This document shows, piece by piece, positions 24,181 through 33,743 of a DNA stretch of 64,000 bases. How positions within the stretch are numbered: position 1 is the first letter of the stretch; every line of letters starts with the position of its first letter. Source of the stretch: Flavobacteriaceae bacterium PS02336 (GTDB lineage: Bacteria > Bacteroidota > Bacteroidia > Flavobacteriales > Flavobacteriaceae); assembly GCA_029960065.1 (NCBI GenBank), contig JASCOF010000005.1, forward strand, positions 363,801 through 427,800, in the 5' to 3' direction. The translations under genes were made by a program, and so were the position numbers. The notes under the pieces are model-generated. The model ran no database searches. It saw only the letters and a list, made by a program, of their open reading frames with translations, and was not told the origin of the DNA.

Positions 24181-25029
24181 ATGAATACAACACAAGCAAG
24201 AGAAATACCAATAGAAAAAGTTCTTCAAAATTTGGGGTGTGAACCCACTAAATGTAATGAAACCGAAAGTTGGTACCTGTCTCCATTTAGGATTGAAAAA
24301 ACAGCTTCATTTAAACTCAATAGAAAAATTAACAGATGGTTTGACCATGGGGAACAAGTGGGAGGAAACGTAATAGATTTTGTAATTCAAAAGTTTGGAT
24401 TTAATGTTACAGAGGCTTTGCGCTACTTAGAAAAATTTGACACTCTTTTTTCTTTTCAAAAGCAAATTTCTGAAATTCCAATTAAAGAAAGTGATGCTAA
24501 TCAAATTGAAAAAATAATTCCAATCCAACATTTTGCTTTATTACAATATCTGGAGAGTAGACATATAAAATTTTATAAAAATATTGAACAGCTAAAAGAA
24601 GTACACTATATCATCAATGATAAAAAATACTTCGGTATTGGATTCCAAAATAATAGTCAAGGTTGGGAAATAAGATCCAAGTATGCGAAAATTTGTTTGA
24701 AAAAGAAAGATATAACTTTGATTAACAATAATTCACAAATACTTAGGGTTTATGAAGGTTTTTTTGACTATTTGTCGTTTCAGCAAATTTGGAATAATCT
24801 ACCAATGGAGGAATCAGATTCTTTGATTTTAAACTCTGTAACATTACTTGAAAAGAATACTTCTATTCTAGAAAATTATAAAATAATTGAATTGTTTCTT
24901 GATAATGATGAAGCTGGAGACAGATACACTAAATTGATTTCAGCTCAATTTCCAGGAGCCAAAGATGGTAGAGTAACTTATTCAGAATGCAAAGATTTAA
25001 ATGAATTTTTATGCAAAAGATATGTCTAA
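24181..25029 (+). CDS. DNA primase, CHC2-like and Toprim domains
   Basis: The 282-residue product is homologous to the element 1 primase: WYLSPFRIEKTASFKLN and WFDHGEQVGGNVIDF in the N-terminal domain, ILRVYEGFFDYLSF with the Toprim Glu (about residue 200), and IELFLDNDEAGDRYT with the DxD pair (about 240). It ends with KDLNEFL, also shared. It probably primes replication at the neighbouring repeat array. It is shorter than chromosomal DnaG and lacks the zinc-finger cysteines. Confidence 0.8.
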   Translation: MNTTQAREIPIEKVLQNLGCEPTKCNETESWYLSPFRIEKTASFKLNRKINRWFDHGEQVGGNVIDFVIQKFGFNVTEALRYLEKFDTLFSFQKQISEIPIKESDANQIEKIIPIQHFALLQYLESRHIKFYKNIEQLKEVHYIINDKKYFGIGFQNNSQGWEIRSKYAKICLKKKDITLINNNSQILRVYEGFFDYLSFQQIWNNLPMEESDSLILNSVTLLEKNTSILENYKIIELFLDNDEAGDRYTKLISAQFPGAKDGRVTYSECKDLNEFLCKRYV

Positions 25030-25078
25030 AATATTAGAAATCTATAAAATAGCGCAATCTAAATGTCTCTGAAAGAGT

Positions 25079-25150
25079 AGCAAGTAGGACAGGGGCGGAA
25101 AAACCCCTATCCTACTTGCTCTGCGAGGCTAGAGCCTTGAAAATAAGGCT
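25079..25150. other. Candidate oriT region of element 2 (large hairpin)
   Basis: A 17-base arm (AGCAAGTAGGACAGGGG, 25079-25095) pairs with CCCCTATCCTACTTGCT (25104-25120) with one wobble or mismatch and an 8-base loop. A second small hairpin AGCCTT/AAGGCT (25133-25150) follows. It lies just before the mobilization genes, as in element 1, but with an unrelated sequence. Confidence 0.55.
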
Positions 25151-25238
25151 TTCTTTAAGAATGAAGTTTATAAGATTTTATAATTTAAATATAATTATAG
25201 GCTTAACTCATTGATTAACAGTATTAAAAATTATAATT

Positions 25239-25757
25239 ATGACTAAAAAAAGTATTATTATAGATGAAAAAGCTCATACAGAACTTGGAAAATTATCTGA
25301 AAGTCTGCGAATGAACTTAGGGGCTCTTATACAAGAAATGATTTATTATTTCAAGAAAACTGGTATCGACCCTAAAGATGCTGTAAACAAAGATCCATCT
25401 TTAATGGTTGCTGCTTTAGATAAAAGAATAGTCTCTTTTTTAAAAGTTCAAGAAAGAGATATTTTGAAACCATTAAGACAAGATATTTTTAATTATCAAA
25501 ATGCTCAAAAGGAAGAAATATCAAAATTAATTATTTCAATCAATAAACTCTTAGAACAACATTCAGAACGAACTACTGAAATAAAAAAAGCTCATTTTGA
25601 GAATCTGAATAAAATAAATAGCAATGATGTAGAAAGAGTTAAAATGGTAGTTGCTGAATTACAAAAAAACCGACAAGCCATTTTACTTCTTTGTCAACTA
25701 TTAGACGATAAAAATAAATCTGGCACTTTGAGTAAAATTAAATCTCTTTTTTCATAA
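25239..25757 (+). CDS. BtgA/BfmA-like mobilization accessory protein
   Basis: The 172-residue protein starts with a ribbon-helix-helix-like DNA-binding segment (SIIIDEKAHTELGKLSESLR then ALIQEMIYYFKKTGID), followed by a long, probably coiled-coil region. This layout fits the BtgA/BfmA family that binds oriT in Bacteroides mobilizable elements. Its last base is the first base of the next gene's ATG, so the pair is coupled. It replaces the MobC of element 1. Confidence 0.7.
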   Translation: MTKKSIIIDEKAHTELGKLSESLRMNLGALIQEMIYYFKKTGIDPKDAVNKDPSLMVAALDKRIVSFLKVQERDILKPLRQDIFNYQNAQKEEISKLIISINKLLEQHSERTTEIKKAHFENLNKINSNDVERVKMVVAELQKNRQAILLLCQLLDDKNKSGTLSKIKSLFS

Positions 25758-27013
25758 TGCCAATATCTAAACCACATAGTACACTTGGAGCTGACAACAA
25801 AGGAAGTTGTTCCAATTTGGCAATTTACTTAGAAAAGGAAAATGAAGAATTAGATAAACTCATCAAAAAGTCTTCCTTAATGAATGAAATATTTAAGCTA
25901 GAAAACATGAAGCAAGGTTTCTTTACAGCTTCAGAGATTAATATCAGCACTATAGATGTTATTAGTTCTATCGATAATAATAAAAGAAAATTAGGAGCAA
26001 ATGATGCTAAATATTTTGCTCCTACAATTAGCTTCAGCGAGAATGAGTTGAGTCATATTGCTTTTCTAGCCACTGGTAAAAGAGAAGTAACAAGTGTTTT
26101 AGAATTAAATTCATCCGAATTAGAGCAATTTAATAACCTTATTAGAGAGTATGGTCGCAAAGCGATGGATAACTATGCTTTGAATTTTAATCGTCAAGAC
26201 AAAGGAATAAAAACGGGAGCTGATTTAGTTTATTTTGGTAAAATTGAACATTTTAGGAAATTTAAGGGTACAGATAAAGAGGTTGTTGACGGAAAGGAAA
26301 TTTCTGGACAGTATAAAAAAGGATTGCAATCTCATATTCACATAATTGTTTCCAGAAAAGACAAAACTCAACAATTAAAATTAAGTCCTACTTGTAATGA
26401 AAAACGTACCAATAGAAAAATTGGTAATAACGAATATCAAGTAGGATTTGATAGAGTTAAATGGATTAATTCGAACGAAAAAATTTTTGACGAACATTTT
26501 AATTATAAAAGAAAAGAACTGGAAAAATTTCAAAATCAAAATATTTTAAAAAATGGAAGCCCTCAGGACAAGCATGAAATCAATAAAAAAATAGAACTAG
26601 AATCGATTAATATTGGTGATATAAAAAAACAAATTGTGAATGCTCATTTCAATGTTTTGATGATAAAACCAAAGAATTTAAAAGAGTATCAAGAGCGAAT
26701 GATAAAATTTGCTATTCAAGTTTTACCAATAATAAATAAAGGAGGTTTTATCCAGGAGAATCACTTCTTTCATGAACAATCAGGTATAGATTTCAAAGAG
26801 GGTGAAGTTGATCAAAACTTAAAACTCCATGAATTATTTAGTGCTGATAATAAAATAGACAATCAAATGAAACAAACTGAGCAGTCATTGGCAGATTGGC
26901 AGATTAACACCGAAAAATTAGCATCTATTTTATTATCTCCTTCCTTTGAAATCGATCCACGTGTTGATGATGAATTGCTAAAAAGAAAAAGAAAGAGAGC
27001 CATAAAAAGATGA
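25757..27013 (+). CDS. BtgB/DUF5712-family relaxase-like mobilization protein
   Basis: This 418-residue protein begins MPISKPHSTLGADNKGSCSN and has the HxH-type metal-binding segment LQSHIHIIVSRKDK near residue 195, which fits DUF5712 (BtgB-like) relaxases. It would nick the hairpin-bearing oriT upstream. The C-terminal 130 residues include DIKKQIVNAHFNVLM and a basic end (RKRKRAIKR). Sequence similarity to the element 1 relaxase is not evident, so the mobilization module has been exchanged between otherwise parallel elements. Confidence 0.72.
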   Translation: MPISKPHSTLGADNKGSCSNLAIYLEKENEELDKLIKKSSLMNEIFKLENMKQGFFTASEINISTIDVISSIDNNKRKLGANDAKYFAPTISFSENELSHIAFLATGKREVTSVLELNSSELEQFNNLIREYGRKAMDNYALNFNRQDKGIKTGADLVYFGKIEHFRKFKGTDKEVVDGKEISGQYKKGLQSHIHIIVSRKDKTQQLKLSPTCNEKRTNRKIGNNEYQVGFDRVKWINSNEKIFDEHFNYKRKELEKFQNQNILKNGSPQDKHEINKKIELESINIGDIKKQIVNAHFNVLMIKPKNLKEYQERMIKFAIQVLPIINKGGFIQENHFFHEQSGIDFKEGEVDQNLKLHELFSADNKIDNQMKQTEQSLADWQINTEKLASILLSPSFEIDPRVDDELLKRKRKRAIKR

Positions 27014-27069
27014 TTTAATATAAATTACAACAATATAAGAAATCAAAAATATGGGAATTATCTCAATTA

Positions 27070-27474
27070 TTATTTATTGATTAATTTTTCAAGCCTTGCC
27101 ATCATGTCATCCTTCTCCTTCAACATCCTCTCATACAGACCAATCTTTTCTTCATGAAGCTTTAAAATTTCTTGTACTGGATTAACATTATAAGTGCCAC
27201 CAGAATTACCGATGAATGCTTCATCGTGAAAAGTATTTGAAATGATATTAATAGCCTGCTCTTCATCAAAATTCTGAAAAGCTTCAACTGGAATTTTTAA
27301 TATAGCTGAGATTTGATTAAGTAAATTATCTTCAATTTCATCTTTTTGCTCGAGCATGGAAATTTTCTTTTGATTCCAATCATCTCCCAGATCAAAAGCT
27401 AATGCCTCCTGTTTGATTCCAAGCATTTCTCTAAAACGTTTTACGTTTCTTCCCTGATGTATTTTCTGTTCCAT
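27070..27474 (-). CDS. XRE-family regulator (element copy)
   Basis: Start chosen at ATG 27474 (MEQKIHQGRNVKRFREML). The 134-residue protein has an N-terminal XRE helix-turn-helix (residues 8-65; GIKQEALAFDLGDDWNQKKI) and a C-terminal helix likely to form a coiled coil (EKIGLYERMLKEKDDMMARL). It is about 90% identical (13 differences in 134 by eye) to the chromosomal gene at 49013, immediately outside element 2. It is transcribed toward the mobilization genes and away from the two unknown genes at 27655. Two TATCTTTG boxes precede it. Confidence 0.85.
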   Translation of the reverse strand: MEQKIHQGRNVKRFREMLGIKQEALAFDLGDDWNQKKISMLEQKDEIEDNLLNQISAILKIPVEAFQNFDEEQAINIISNTFHDEAFIGNSGGTYNVNPVQEILKLHEEKIGLYERMLKEKDDMMARLEKLINK

Positions 27475-27499
27475 TATGAGTTTCAATTTTCAACAGGCT

Positions 27500-27544
27500 C
27501 AAAGATAAAGCCATTTGGATTAAAAATTCTGAGTTTCAAAGATA
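27500..27544 (-). promoter_or_regulatory. Two minus-strand -7 elements before the XRE gene
   Basis: CAAAGATA occurs at 27500-27507 and 27537-27544, each TATCTTTG on the minus strand. The nearer one would give a leader of about 20 nt for the gene starting at 27474. Between here and 27655 the motif TATCC recurs several times and might be an operator. Confidence 0.45.
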
Positions 27545-27654
27545 AAAAAAATATCCGGTACAATATCCCATTTGTCAGATATTATATCCCCTTTCTGACT
27601 AGATTATCCTTTTGAACGGGTAGAACTTCGCTTTGAATTTTAAATCTTCCCACT

Positions 27655-28215
27655 ATGAAAAAGAATAAAATATCCTTCGAAACAAGGTTCTGGGCAGGGT
27701 TTGTGGCAGGAAATCCATTTGAGGCATTTGACGCCATTTTTGACTTTGCACATCTTGATTATTATAAACAGAATTTAAGTGAAGCGGTGCTTTACTGTTA
27801 TAAGAGAAAAGTTTTCAAACAGGATGCTCCCTGCAATGTTTTTGTCTTTTATACTGCTATTTGCTCTTTTCTCAAAGTCTGCTACTGCCTGAAGGGGAAA
27901 GACAAGAAATGGAAAGTAAAAGAGTCTTCTCGCTCTGAAACGGTATTTCATCTTTCTTCCCTGACCAAGGAAGAATTCGACAATCCTTTTTTGGTGCTTC
28001 AAAATGCATTTGAAGAGAGAACACTGCAACAGTTCGAATTCTTCTTATGTGAAATCACAGAGCTTTCATTGTCTCCCTATTATGTCGATCCTGACTCCGA
28101 CCTTATGACACCTTATATTCATCTAATCAAAATGCTCGATGCCGGGGAACTGATGAAAGAAAGGGGCATCGAGAGAATCAAGAAAAATGAACAGGTTGAA
28201 CCTTCAGCGGAATAA
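27655..28215 (+). CDS. Hypothetical protein, first gene of a two-gene unit
   Basis: The 186-residue protein is soluble, rich in aromatic residues and apparently all-helical in its first half (FETRFWAGFVAGNPFEAFDA, then CNVFVFYTAICSFLKVCYCL). No domain is recognised and no signal peptide is seen. It is divergent from the XRE regulator and lies 35 bases before the 540-residue gene, so these three genes probably form a unit with the XRE protein as its regulator. Function unknown. Confidence 0.55.
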   Translation: MKKNKISFETRFWAGFVAGNPFEAFDAIFDFAHLDYYKQNLSEAVLYCYKRKVFKQDAPCNVFVFYTAICSFLKVCYCLKGKDKKWKVKESSRSETVFHLSSLTKEEFDNPFLVLQNAFEERTLQQFEFFLCEITELSLSPYYVDPDSDLMTPYIHLIKMLDAGELMKERGIERIKKNEQVEPSAE

Positions 28216-28250
28216 AATATCCTTTATCTAATCTTCAAAAACACAGTATT

Positions 28251-29873
28251 ATGAAAACTCTAAAAAAACTTTCATTTCCAAAACTCGAAAACGAGTATCT
28301 GGAAAACATTCTCAGACAATTAATCCACAAATATAATATTATTCAAATGTTTTTTACCAGACAGGAGTCTTCTGCATTTTCCTATCTTGTTATTCATATT
28401 GAAAGCAATATAGATGCTCATAACCTTCAGCAGAGTAAGTGGGTAAGAAAGGTTAAGGAACGCTTGCAAATTAATATATCTTTTATCTTCTGCTCAAAAC
28501 TTCATCATAACTATTCTTTAGGTTCTCCTTTCATAGCGTTTTACTGCCGTGAGTCTGCAGTTATCTATCAGAATAATGAGCTGGAAAATTCTGTTTTCAC
28601 AATAGAGGAATGGAAAAAATACAAGAAGAGATTTAATGAGTATGAAAACAATTTTTACCACGATCACGATCTTCATATGTGGCAGGTCAAAAACCTGATA
28701 TCAGAAGGTTCTTCAAACAGTGTTTTTACATCTTATGCAAGACTGGTTGAATATGATCTTGACTATTTAGAAGAACTGTACGTGGTAAATAAATCTGCTG
28801 TGCTAAGTTTAGATGAAAGGATTAATAACCTTATCCAATACATTCCTGATATTCAAAAAATTTTCATTAGAACTCCGTACAATAAATTTTATCTGACGGA
28901 TTTATTTACAAAAGCAAAAGAAGCTTCTGCCGATGATGATATAATTTATAAAGAAGAAATGTATGAAGCAGTTGGAATTGCCCAGAGAAATCTCTATTGT
29001 CTTGTAGAAAAAAGGCTTGCCGAATTAAAGAAGCTGATAAAGAAAGAATCATATGAAAAGCACGAAGTTTCATGCCAAATTGATGATAAACCTAAAGATA
29101 TAATCCTAGACATTGCAATAGATACTATATTAGAGATGTCAGAAGTTGAAGAAATCTACTTATATCATCAAATTGCCTACGGCGAAAAAAAGACTTATTA
29201 TCTGATGCTTATAGCTGTGGGGACTGGTAATGAAAAATTAAAATTAATCAGTCAGTCTCTAAAAAGCAAAATAGGCGAAAAACAAGATTTTGTTTTGTTG
29301 AGCCACAGCCGTTACTGGATACAAACTAATCTGTATCAAAATCAAAGTTTCTTTTCCGGAATTATTCAAAACGAATATCTGATATATTCATCAAGTAAAT
29401 ATCTTCCTGAATTTCACTGGGAGATTCCTCATAATACTTATCATGCTGATCTGCATTTTTATTATAAGCCAACCAAAGATATCGCTATGCAATTTTTTAC
29501 AATAGCCAGTAATGCTAAAGAGAACTATCAAGGTTTAGAATACTTTTTTGCATTATTTTTCATGTCATTTTGCAGAACATACATTTTTGTAAAAACCTAT
29601 TACCTGCCTAATTATCTCTCTAATCAAACATTATGGCAATTGTGTATTTATGCAGATTCGGATATAAGAAAGTATAATTATCTCATAGACCAGTTCTGGA
29701 CTAATTTCTTTCCTTATCAGGATAGAAATATGACTCTTCATCATAAGTTATCAAAACTAAACAAAGAAGAGGTTTCTCATATGAATATTATAGTGGAGAA
29801 GTTGATGGATGAACTGCACAATTTGGTTATTGAAGACGGGTTATTGAGCTTTGAGCAAGATGAACCAGATTAG
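28251..29873 (+). CDS. Hypothetical protein with internal duplication
   Basis: This 540-residue protein appears to consist of two similar halves. Residues about 25-110 (IIQMFFTRQESSAFSYLVIH ... PFIAFYCRESAVIYQNNEL) and 290-385 (VEEIYLYHQIAYGEKKTYYL ... FFSGIIQNEYLIYSSSKYLP) share the same strand order and ending; each is followed by a long helical segment. The pattern recalls a nucleotidyltransferase-like fold followed by a HEPN-like helical domain, but catalytic Gly-Ser and Asp-x-Asp residues are not visible, so the assignment is weak. It is translated just after 27655-28215 and ends before a terminator. Confidence 0.5.
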   Translation: MKTLKKLSFPKLENEYLENILRQLIHKYNIIQMFFTRQESSAFSYLVIHIESNIDAHNLQQSKWVRKVKERLQINISFIFCSKLHHNYSLGSPFIAFYCRESAVIYQNNELENSVFTIEEWKKYKKRFNEYENNFYHDHDLHMWQVKNLISEGSSNSVFTSYARLVEYDLDYLEELYVVNKSAVLSLDERINNLIQYIPDIQKIFIRTPYNKFYLTDLFTKAKEASADDDIIYKEEMYEAVGIAQRNLYCLVEKRLAELKKLIKKESYEKHEVSCQIDDKPKDIILDIAIDTILEMSEVEEIYLYHQIAYGEKKTYYLMLIAVGTGNEKLKLISQSLKSKIGEKQDFVLLSHSRYWIQTNLYQNQSFFSGIIQNEYLIYSSSKYLPEFHWEIPHNTYHADLHFYYKPTKDIAMQFFTIASNAKENYQGLEYFFALFFMSFCRTYIFVKTYYLPNYLSNQTLWQLCIYADSDIRKYNYLIDQFWTNFFPYQDRNMTLHHKLSKLNKEEVSHMNIIVEKLMDELHNLVIEDGLLSFEQDEPD

Positions 29874-30186
29874 TAAACGACAATTTTGGAATAAAACTAA
29901 TTTTTAATTCAAAATCCATGATGAAAATGAGAAATAATACAAAATTGTTTTCATAAGACGGAAGAGCCTCGCTATTATTGCGGGGTTTTTCTCATTTCAG
30001 TGCTTTAACTTCATAATTTCTCATCTATTACTAAAGGATGTATTGGTTTTATAATTAAGTGTGTCAGAATAAATATAAGTATCAGATAAACTACATTCCT
30101 TTTGGGGTATTTTTTAATATCTTAGCAATTAAAATATCAGGTTTCAATCTAAACCGCATTCCTCAAAATTGTAACATAATGTACTT
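29874..30186. other. Gap before the methyltransferase operon
   Basis: Holds the terminator at 29967-29990 and AT-rich sequence with a possible -7 element near 30117 (TATCTTAG). No gene seen. Confidence 0.5.
29967..29990 (+). terminator. Rho-independent terminator
   Basis: CCTCGC and GCGGGG form a 6-bp stem with one G-U pair around TATTATT, followed by TTTTT. It closes the two-gene unit 27655-29873. Confidence 0.65.
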
Positions 30187-32886
30187 ATGAACATTGCCCA
30201 AATAGAACAGAATCTTCAAGACTTGATTCTGGATTTCAATAAAGAAACTTTTATTTTTGAGTTACTCTTGGCTTATGGTTCACCAAAAGCTTCCATAACA
30301 CGATTGCAAAAAGGGAATTTAAATCTTTCAAAAATAGAAGGAGAAATATCGTGGAAGAAAAAAGTATTTTTCAAACAAGTCTTTGATCAAGATTTACATC
30401 AAGCCATATCAGAGATAAAAAGCGCGTTGAAACAAGAGCAACGTTTCGTTATCGTTACCGATTTCAAAACTTTGTTGGCAATAGATACAAAAACAAACGA
30501 TAGTTTAGACATCGATTTTATATTGTTACCCAAGCACTTTGATTTCTTTCTGCCCTGGGCAGGTATGGAAAAAGCACAACACCAAAACGAGAATCCGGCT
30601 GATGTAAAAGCAGCTGAAAAAATGGCAAAACTTTTCGACGAAATCAAAAAAGACAATCCAGACAATTCTCCTGAATTTATTCACGGATTGAATGTATTTC
30701 TTTCCCGCTTGTTATTTTGTTATTTTGCTGAAGATACAGGGATTTTTGAAAAGAATTTGTTTACTCATTCCATTCAAAACCACACACAAACAGATGGTAG
30801 TGATTTAAGCGACTATCTCGATAAAATGTTTGAGGTAATGAATACCCCATCAAATGTTAGAAATAATCTGCCTGTTTATTTGGATGCATTTCCATATGTA
30901 AACGGTGGTTTATTTCAAAACAAGCACAAAGCTCCCGTTTTCACAACCCGAAGCCGACAAGCTGTTTTGAATAGTGGTGAGCAAAATTGGGAAGCCATAA
31001 ATCCCGATATTTTTGGCTCGATGTTTCAAGCTGTTATTTCAGTAGATCAACGAGGAAGCTTAGGACAGCACTACACCAGTGTCCCTAATATTATGAAAGT
31101 AATAGAGCCTTTGTTCTTGAATGACTTATATACCGAATTTGAAAATGCCAAAAGCAATAAAAACAAGCTCGAAGCATTACTAAAAAGAATATGGAACATC
31201 AAACTATTTGATCCTGCTTGCGGTAGTGGAAATTTTCTGATTATTGCCTACAAAGAATTACGAAAATTGGAAATGGTAATCTTTAAGGAAATAGATACTG
31301 TAAACAAAACCTATACGACCCAATATTCAGGTATAAGCTTAAATAATTTTTATGGTATAGAGATTGACGATTTTGCTCACGAAATTGCCATACTCTCGCT
31401 TTGGTTAGCTGAACATCAAATGAATCAGGAATTTTTTAAGGCTTTTGGTAGGACAAAACCGGCACTACCATTGCAACAAACAGGTTCAATCATTCACGGA
31501 AACGCTACAAGAGTAGATTGGGAAATAGTTTGCCCGAAAAATGAAAGTGATGAAGTTTACATTATGGGTAATCCACCATTCTTGGGTTCGAAAAATCAAA
31601 ATGAACAACAAAAGGAAGATATGAAGTTTGTATTCTCAGCATTTGAAAACTATGCAAAGCTGGATTACATCGCATGTTGGTTTAAAACTGCTTCAGATTA
31701 TTTTAGAGCAATAAATGGAAAATTCGCTTTTGTTTCGACAAACTCGATTTGTCAAGGTGAGCAAGTTTCAATTATTTGGCCTTTTATATTTAATAAAAAT
31801 CAAGAAATTAATTTCGCATATAGATCTTTTAATTGGGCTAATAACGCTAAAGACAAAGCAGGTGTTACTTGTGTAATTGTTGGAGTTGCCCCTTCAAGTT
31901 TGATAAAAGAACGAAAACTATTTAATGATAAAAACATTCTTTCTGTTAAAAGTATAAGCCCATACCTTGTGGCAGGAAGTCCGCTTTGTGTTTTTCCTAG
32001 AAATAAACCAATTTCTAAAATTCCATTGATGGTACGTGGAAGCCAGCCAACAGATAATGGGAATCTATTACTATCAGAAGAAGAAAAAAATAATCTACTC
32101 GCAAAACACCCTGAATCACAACAATTTATAAAAGAGTATATGGGGGCAGATGATTTTATAAATGACAAAAAAAGATGGTGTCTTTGGATTTCAGATGATC
32201 TTAGAGAAGTCGCCGAAAAAATATTGCCAATCAAAGAACGTATAGAGAATTGTAAAATATTCAGATTAAACAGTAAAAAAGAAGCAACAAGAAAAAAATC
32301 TGCAACTTCTCATAAATTTGACGAAAACAAGCATAAAGACTCACCTTCTATCATCTTTCCTGTAATTTCTTCAAGTAGAAGAAAATATGTACCAATTGGA
32401 TTTCTAGATAGTAATACGGTAATTAGTAACAAAGGTCAAGTAGTTTATGATTCCCAACCATTCATTTTTGGAATACTAACTTCAATAATGCACATGTTAT
32501 GGTTGAGTATTACAAGCTCAAGAATGAGGAATGATTACCAGTATTCAAATACCCTTAGTTATAATACTTTTCCATTTCCTCCAATTTCTGAAGCCCAAAA
32601 AGAAGAACTAACACAATGCGTTTTCAGAATTCTAGAAGAAAGAGAAAACCATTCTGAGAAGACCTTGGCACAATTGTACGACCCAGAAAAAATGCCAGAA
32701 GGTTTGCGTGAAGCACACCGTTTAAATGATTTGGCAGTAGAACGTTGCTATCGTAGCAAACATTTTGAGAGTGATGAAGAACGATTGGAATATCTTTTCA
32801 AATTATACGAAAAAATGATTGCAGAGAAAAAAGAAAAAGATATATTGTTTTCGAAAGAAAAGAAAGTAAAACAAGTCAAGGATTAA
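30187..32886 (+). CDS. MmeI-like N6-adenine DNA methyltransferase
   Basis: The 899-residue protein matches the large class I SAM-dependent DNA methyltransferases of the MmeI/type IIL group. Motif I is FDPACGSGNFLI (about residue 342), and the catalytic N6-adenine motif IV is NPPFLG (about residue 463); FYGIEIDDFAHEIA is motif II. The N-terminal 180 residues (helical, EKAQHQNENPADVKAAEKM) and the C-terminal target-recognition region with YNTFPFPPI are typical too. The N-terminal nuclease motif of true MmeI is not evident, so cutting is probably done by partners. It heads a run of five genes on the plus strand and overlaps the next by one base. Confidence 0.88.
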   Translation: MNIAQIEQNLQDLILDFNKETFIFELLLAYGSPKASITRLQKGNLNLSKIEGEISWKKKVFFKQVFDQDLHQAISEIKSALKQEQRFVIVTDFKTLLAIDTKTNDSLDIDFILLPKHFDFFLPWAGMEKAQHQNENPADVKAAEKMAKLFDEIKKDNPDNSPEFIHGLNVFLSRLLFCYFAEDTGIFEKNLFTHSIQNHTQTDGSDLSDYLDKMFEVMNTPSNVRNNLPVYLDAFPYVNGGLFQNKHKAPVFTTRSRQAVLNSGEQNWEAINPDIFGSMFQAVISVDQRGSLGQHYTSVPNIMKVIEPLFLNDLYTEFENAKSNKNKLEALLKRIWNIKLFDPACGSGNFLIIAYKELRKLEMVIFKEIDTVNKTYTTQYSGISLNNFYGIEIDDFAHEIAILSLWLAEHQMNQEFFKAFGRTKPALPLQQTGSIIHGNATRVDWEIVCPKNESDEVYIMGNPPFLGSKNQNEQQKEDMKFVFSAFENYAKLDYIACWFKTASDYFRAINGKFAFVSTNSICQGEQVSIIWPFIFNKNQEINFAYRSFNWANNAKDKAGVTCVIVGVAPSSLIKERKLFNDKNILSVKSISPYLVAGSPLCVFPRNKPISKIPLMVRGSQPTDNGNLLLSEEEKNNLLAKHPESQQFIKEYMGADDFINDKKRWCLWISDDLREVAEKILPIKERIENCKIFRLNSKKEATRKKSATSHKFDENKHKDSPSIIFPVISSSRRKYVPIGFLDSNTVISNKGQVVYDSQPFIFGILTSIMHMLWLSITSSRMRNDYQYSNTLSYNTFPFPPISEAQKEELTQCVFRILEERENHSEKTLAQLYDPEKMPEGLREAHRLNDLAVERCYRSKHFESDEERLEYLFKLYEKMIAEKKEKDILFSKEKKVKQVKD

Positions 32887-33716
32887 TGAAAAGAGAATAT
32901 TATTCTGTTCGTACAGGGGACGGTAAAATTGATTTTGAAATGTTAAAAGACCTTTTTTTGAGTAATTATAATATTCTTAATAAAGAGGGATACTTTCAAG
33001 AGTATATTGGGTTTTGGTGTAATAACGATCATATACAAGGAAAAGTGAGTAATCATTTTAGCGATTATATTTTCCTGAAAACACGAAAAAAAAATTTATT
33101 TCCAATATCAGCTTCTCTTTACAATTATACTGAAGAAGATTTTTTTGATGTTTTAGAATTTTTATACGACCATTGTTCGAAAGGTCACAATGGTAATTAT
33201 TGTGATGAAAGTAGATTTGGATGTGGCAAATATCATTATGAATCTTATAGTAAACTAGATGGACAACTACATTTCAGAAATACGATGAATATTATTTTAG
33301 TCGACTATAAAGATGGATTTGAAATTTCAGAAAACGGAGAGATCTTAATTTTGTCCGATAATGGGCTAACTAATTTGTTTGAAGCTGATATTCCAACAAA
33401 TGATGTCGATAATATTTCTAATAAAATGAATGCTGCAATACTAAAGTTTAGGAAAGCTAGATCTACATTAGATGATAGAAAAGAAGCTATTAGAGAATTG
33501 GCCGATGTACTAGAATTTATAAGACCTGAAATAAAAAAACATTTGGATAAGAAAGATGAAAATGACATTTTCAGTATTGCTAATAATTTTGGCATAAGAC
33601 ATCACAATGCTGACCAAAAAACTAATTATAACAAAGCGATTTGGTACAGCTGGATTTTTTATTATTATTTAGCAACATTGCATACTGTTTTAAGAATAAG
33701 TAAATTAAAATCTTAA
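32886..33716 (+). CDS. HEPN/Abi-C-like protein of the methyltransferase operon
   Basis: The 276-residue protein starts in the TAATG overlap with the methyltransferase stop. Its N-terminal half contains a Cys/His cluster (CSKGHNGNYCDESRFGCGKYH) and matches nothing I know. The C-terminal 100 residues are helical and end in FGIRHHNADQKTNYNKAIWY, where the R-H-H-N order resembles the Rx4-6H catalytic motif of HEPN RNases and Abi-C domains. If active it could cleave RNA as an abortive-infection arm of the restriction operon. The HEPN reading is suggestive, not certain. Confidence 0.6.
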   Translation: MKREYYSVRTGDGKIDFEMLKDLFLSNYNILNKEGYFQEYIGFWCNNDHIQGKVSNHFSDYIFLKTRKKNLFPISASLYNYTEEDFFDVLEFLYDHCSKGHNGNYCDESRFGCGKYHYESYSKLDGQLHFRNTMNIILVDYKDGFEISENGEILILSDNGLTNLFEADIPTNDVDNISNKMNAAILKFRKARSTLDDRKEAIRELADVLEFIRPEIKKHLDKKDENDIFSIANNFGIRHHNADQKTNYNKAIWYSWIFYYYLATLHTVLRISKLKS

Positions 33717-33743
33717 AAGGTAGAAAAAAACTAAAAATACACA

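Noticed and set aside
31800..32234. 144-codon frame on the minus strand
   Set aside because: Shadow of the methyltransferase gene.
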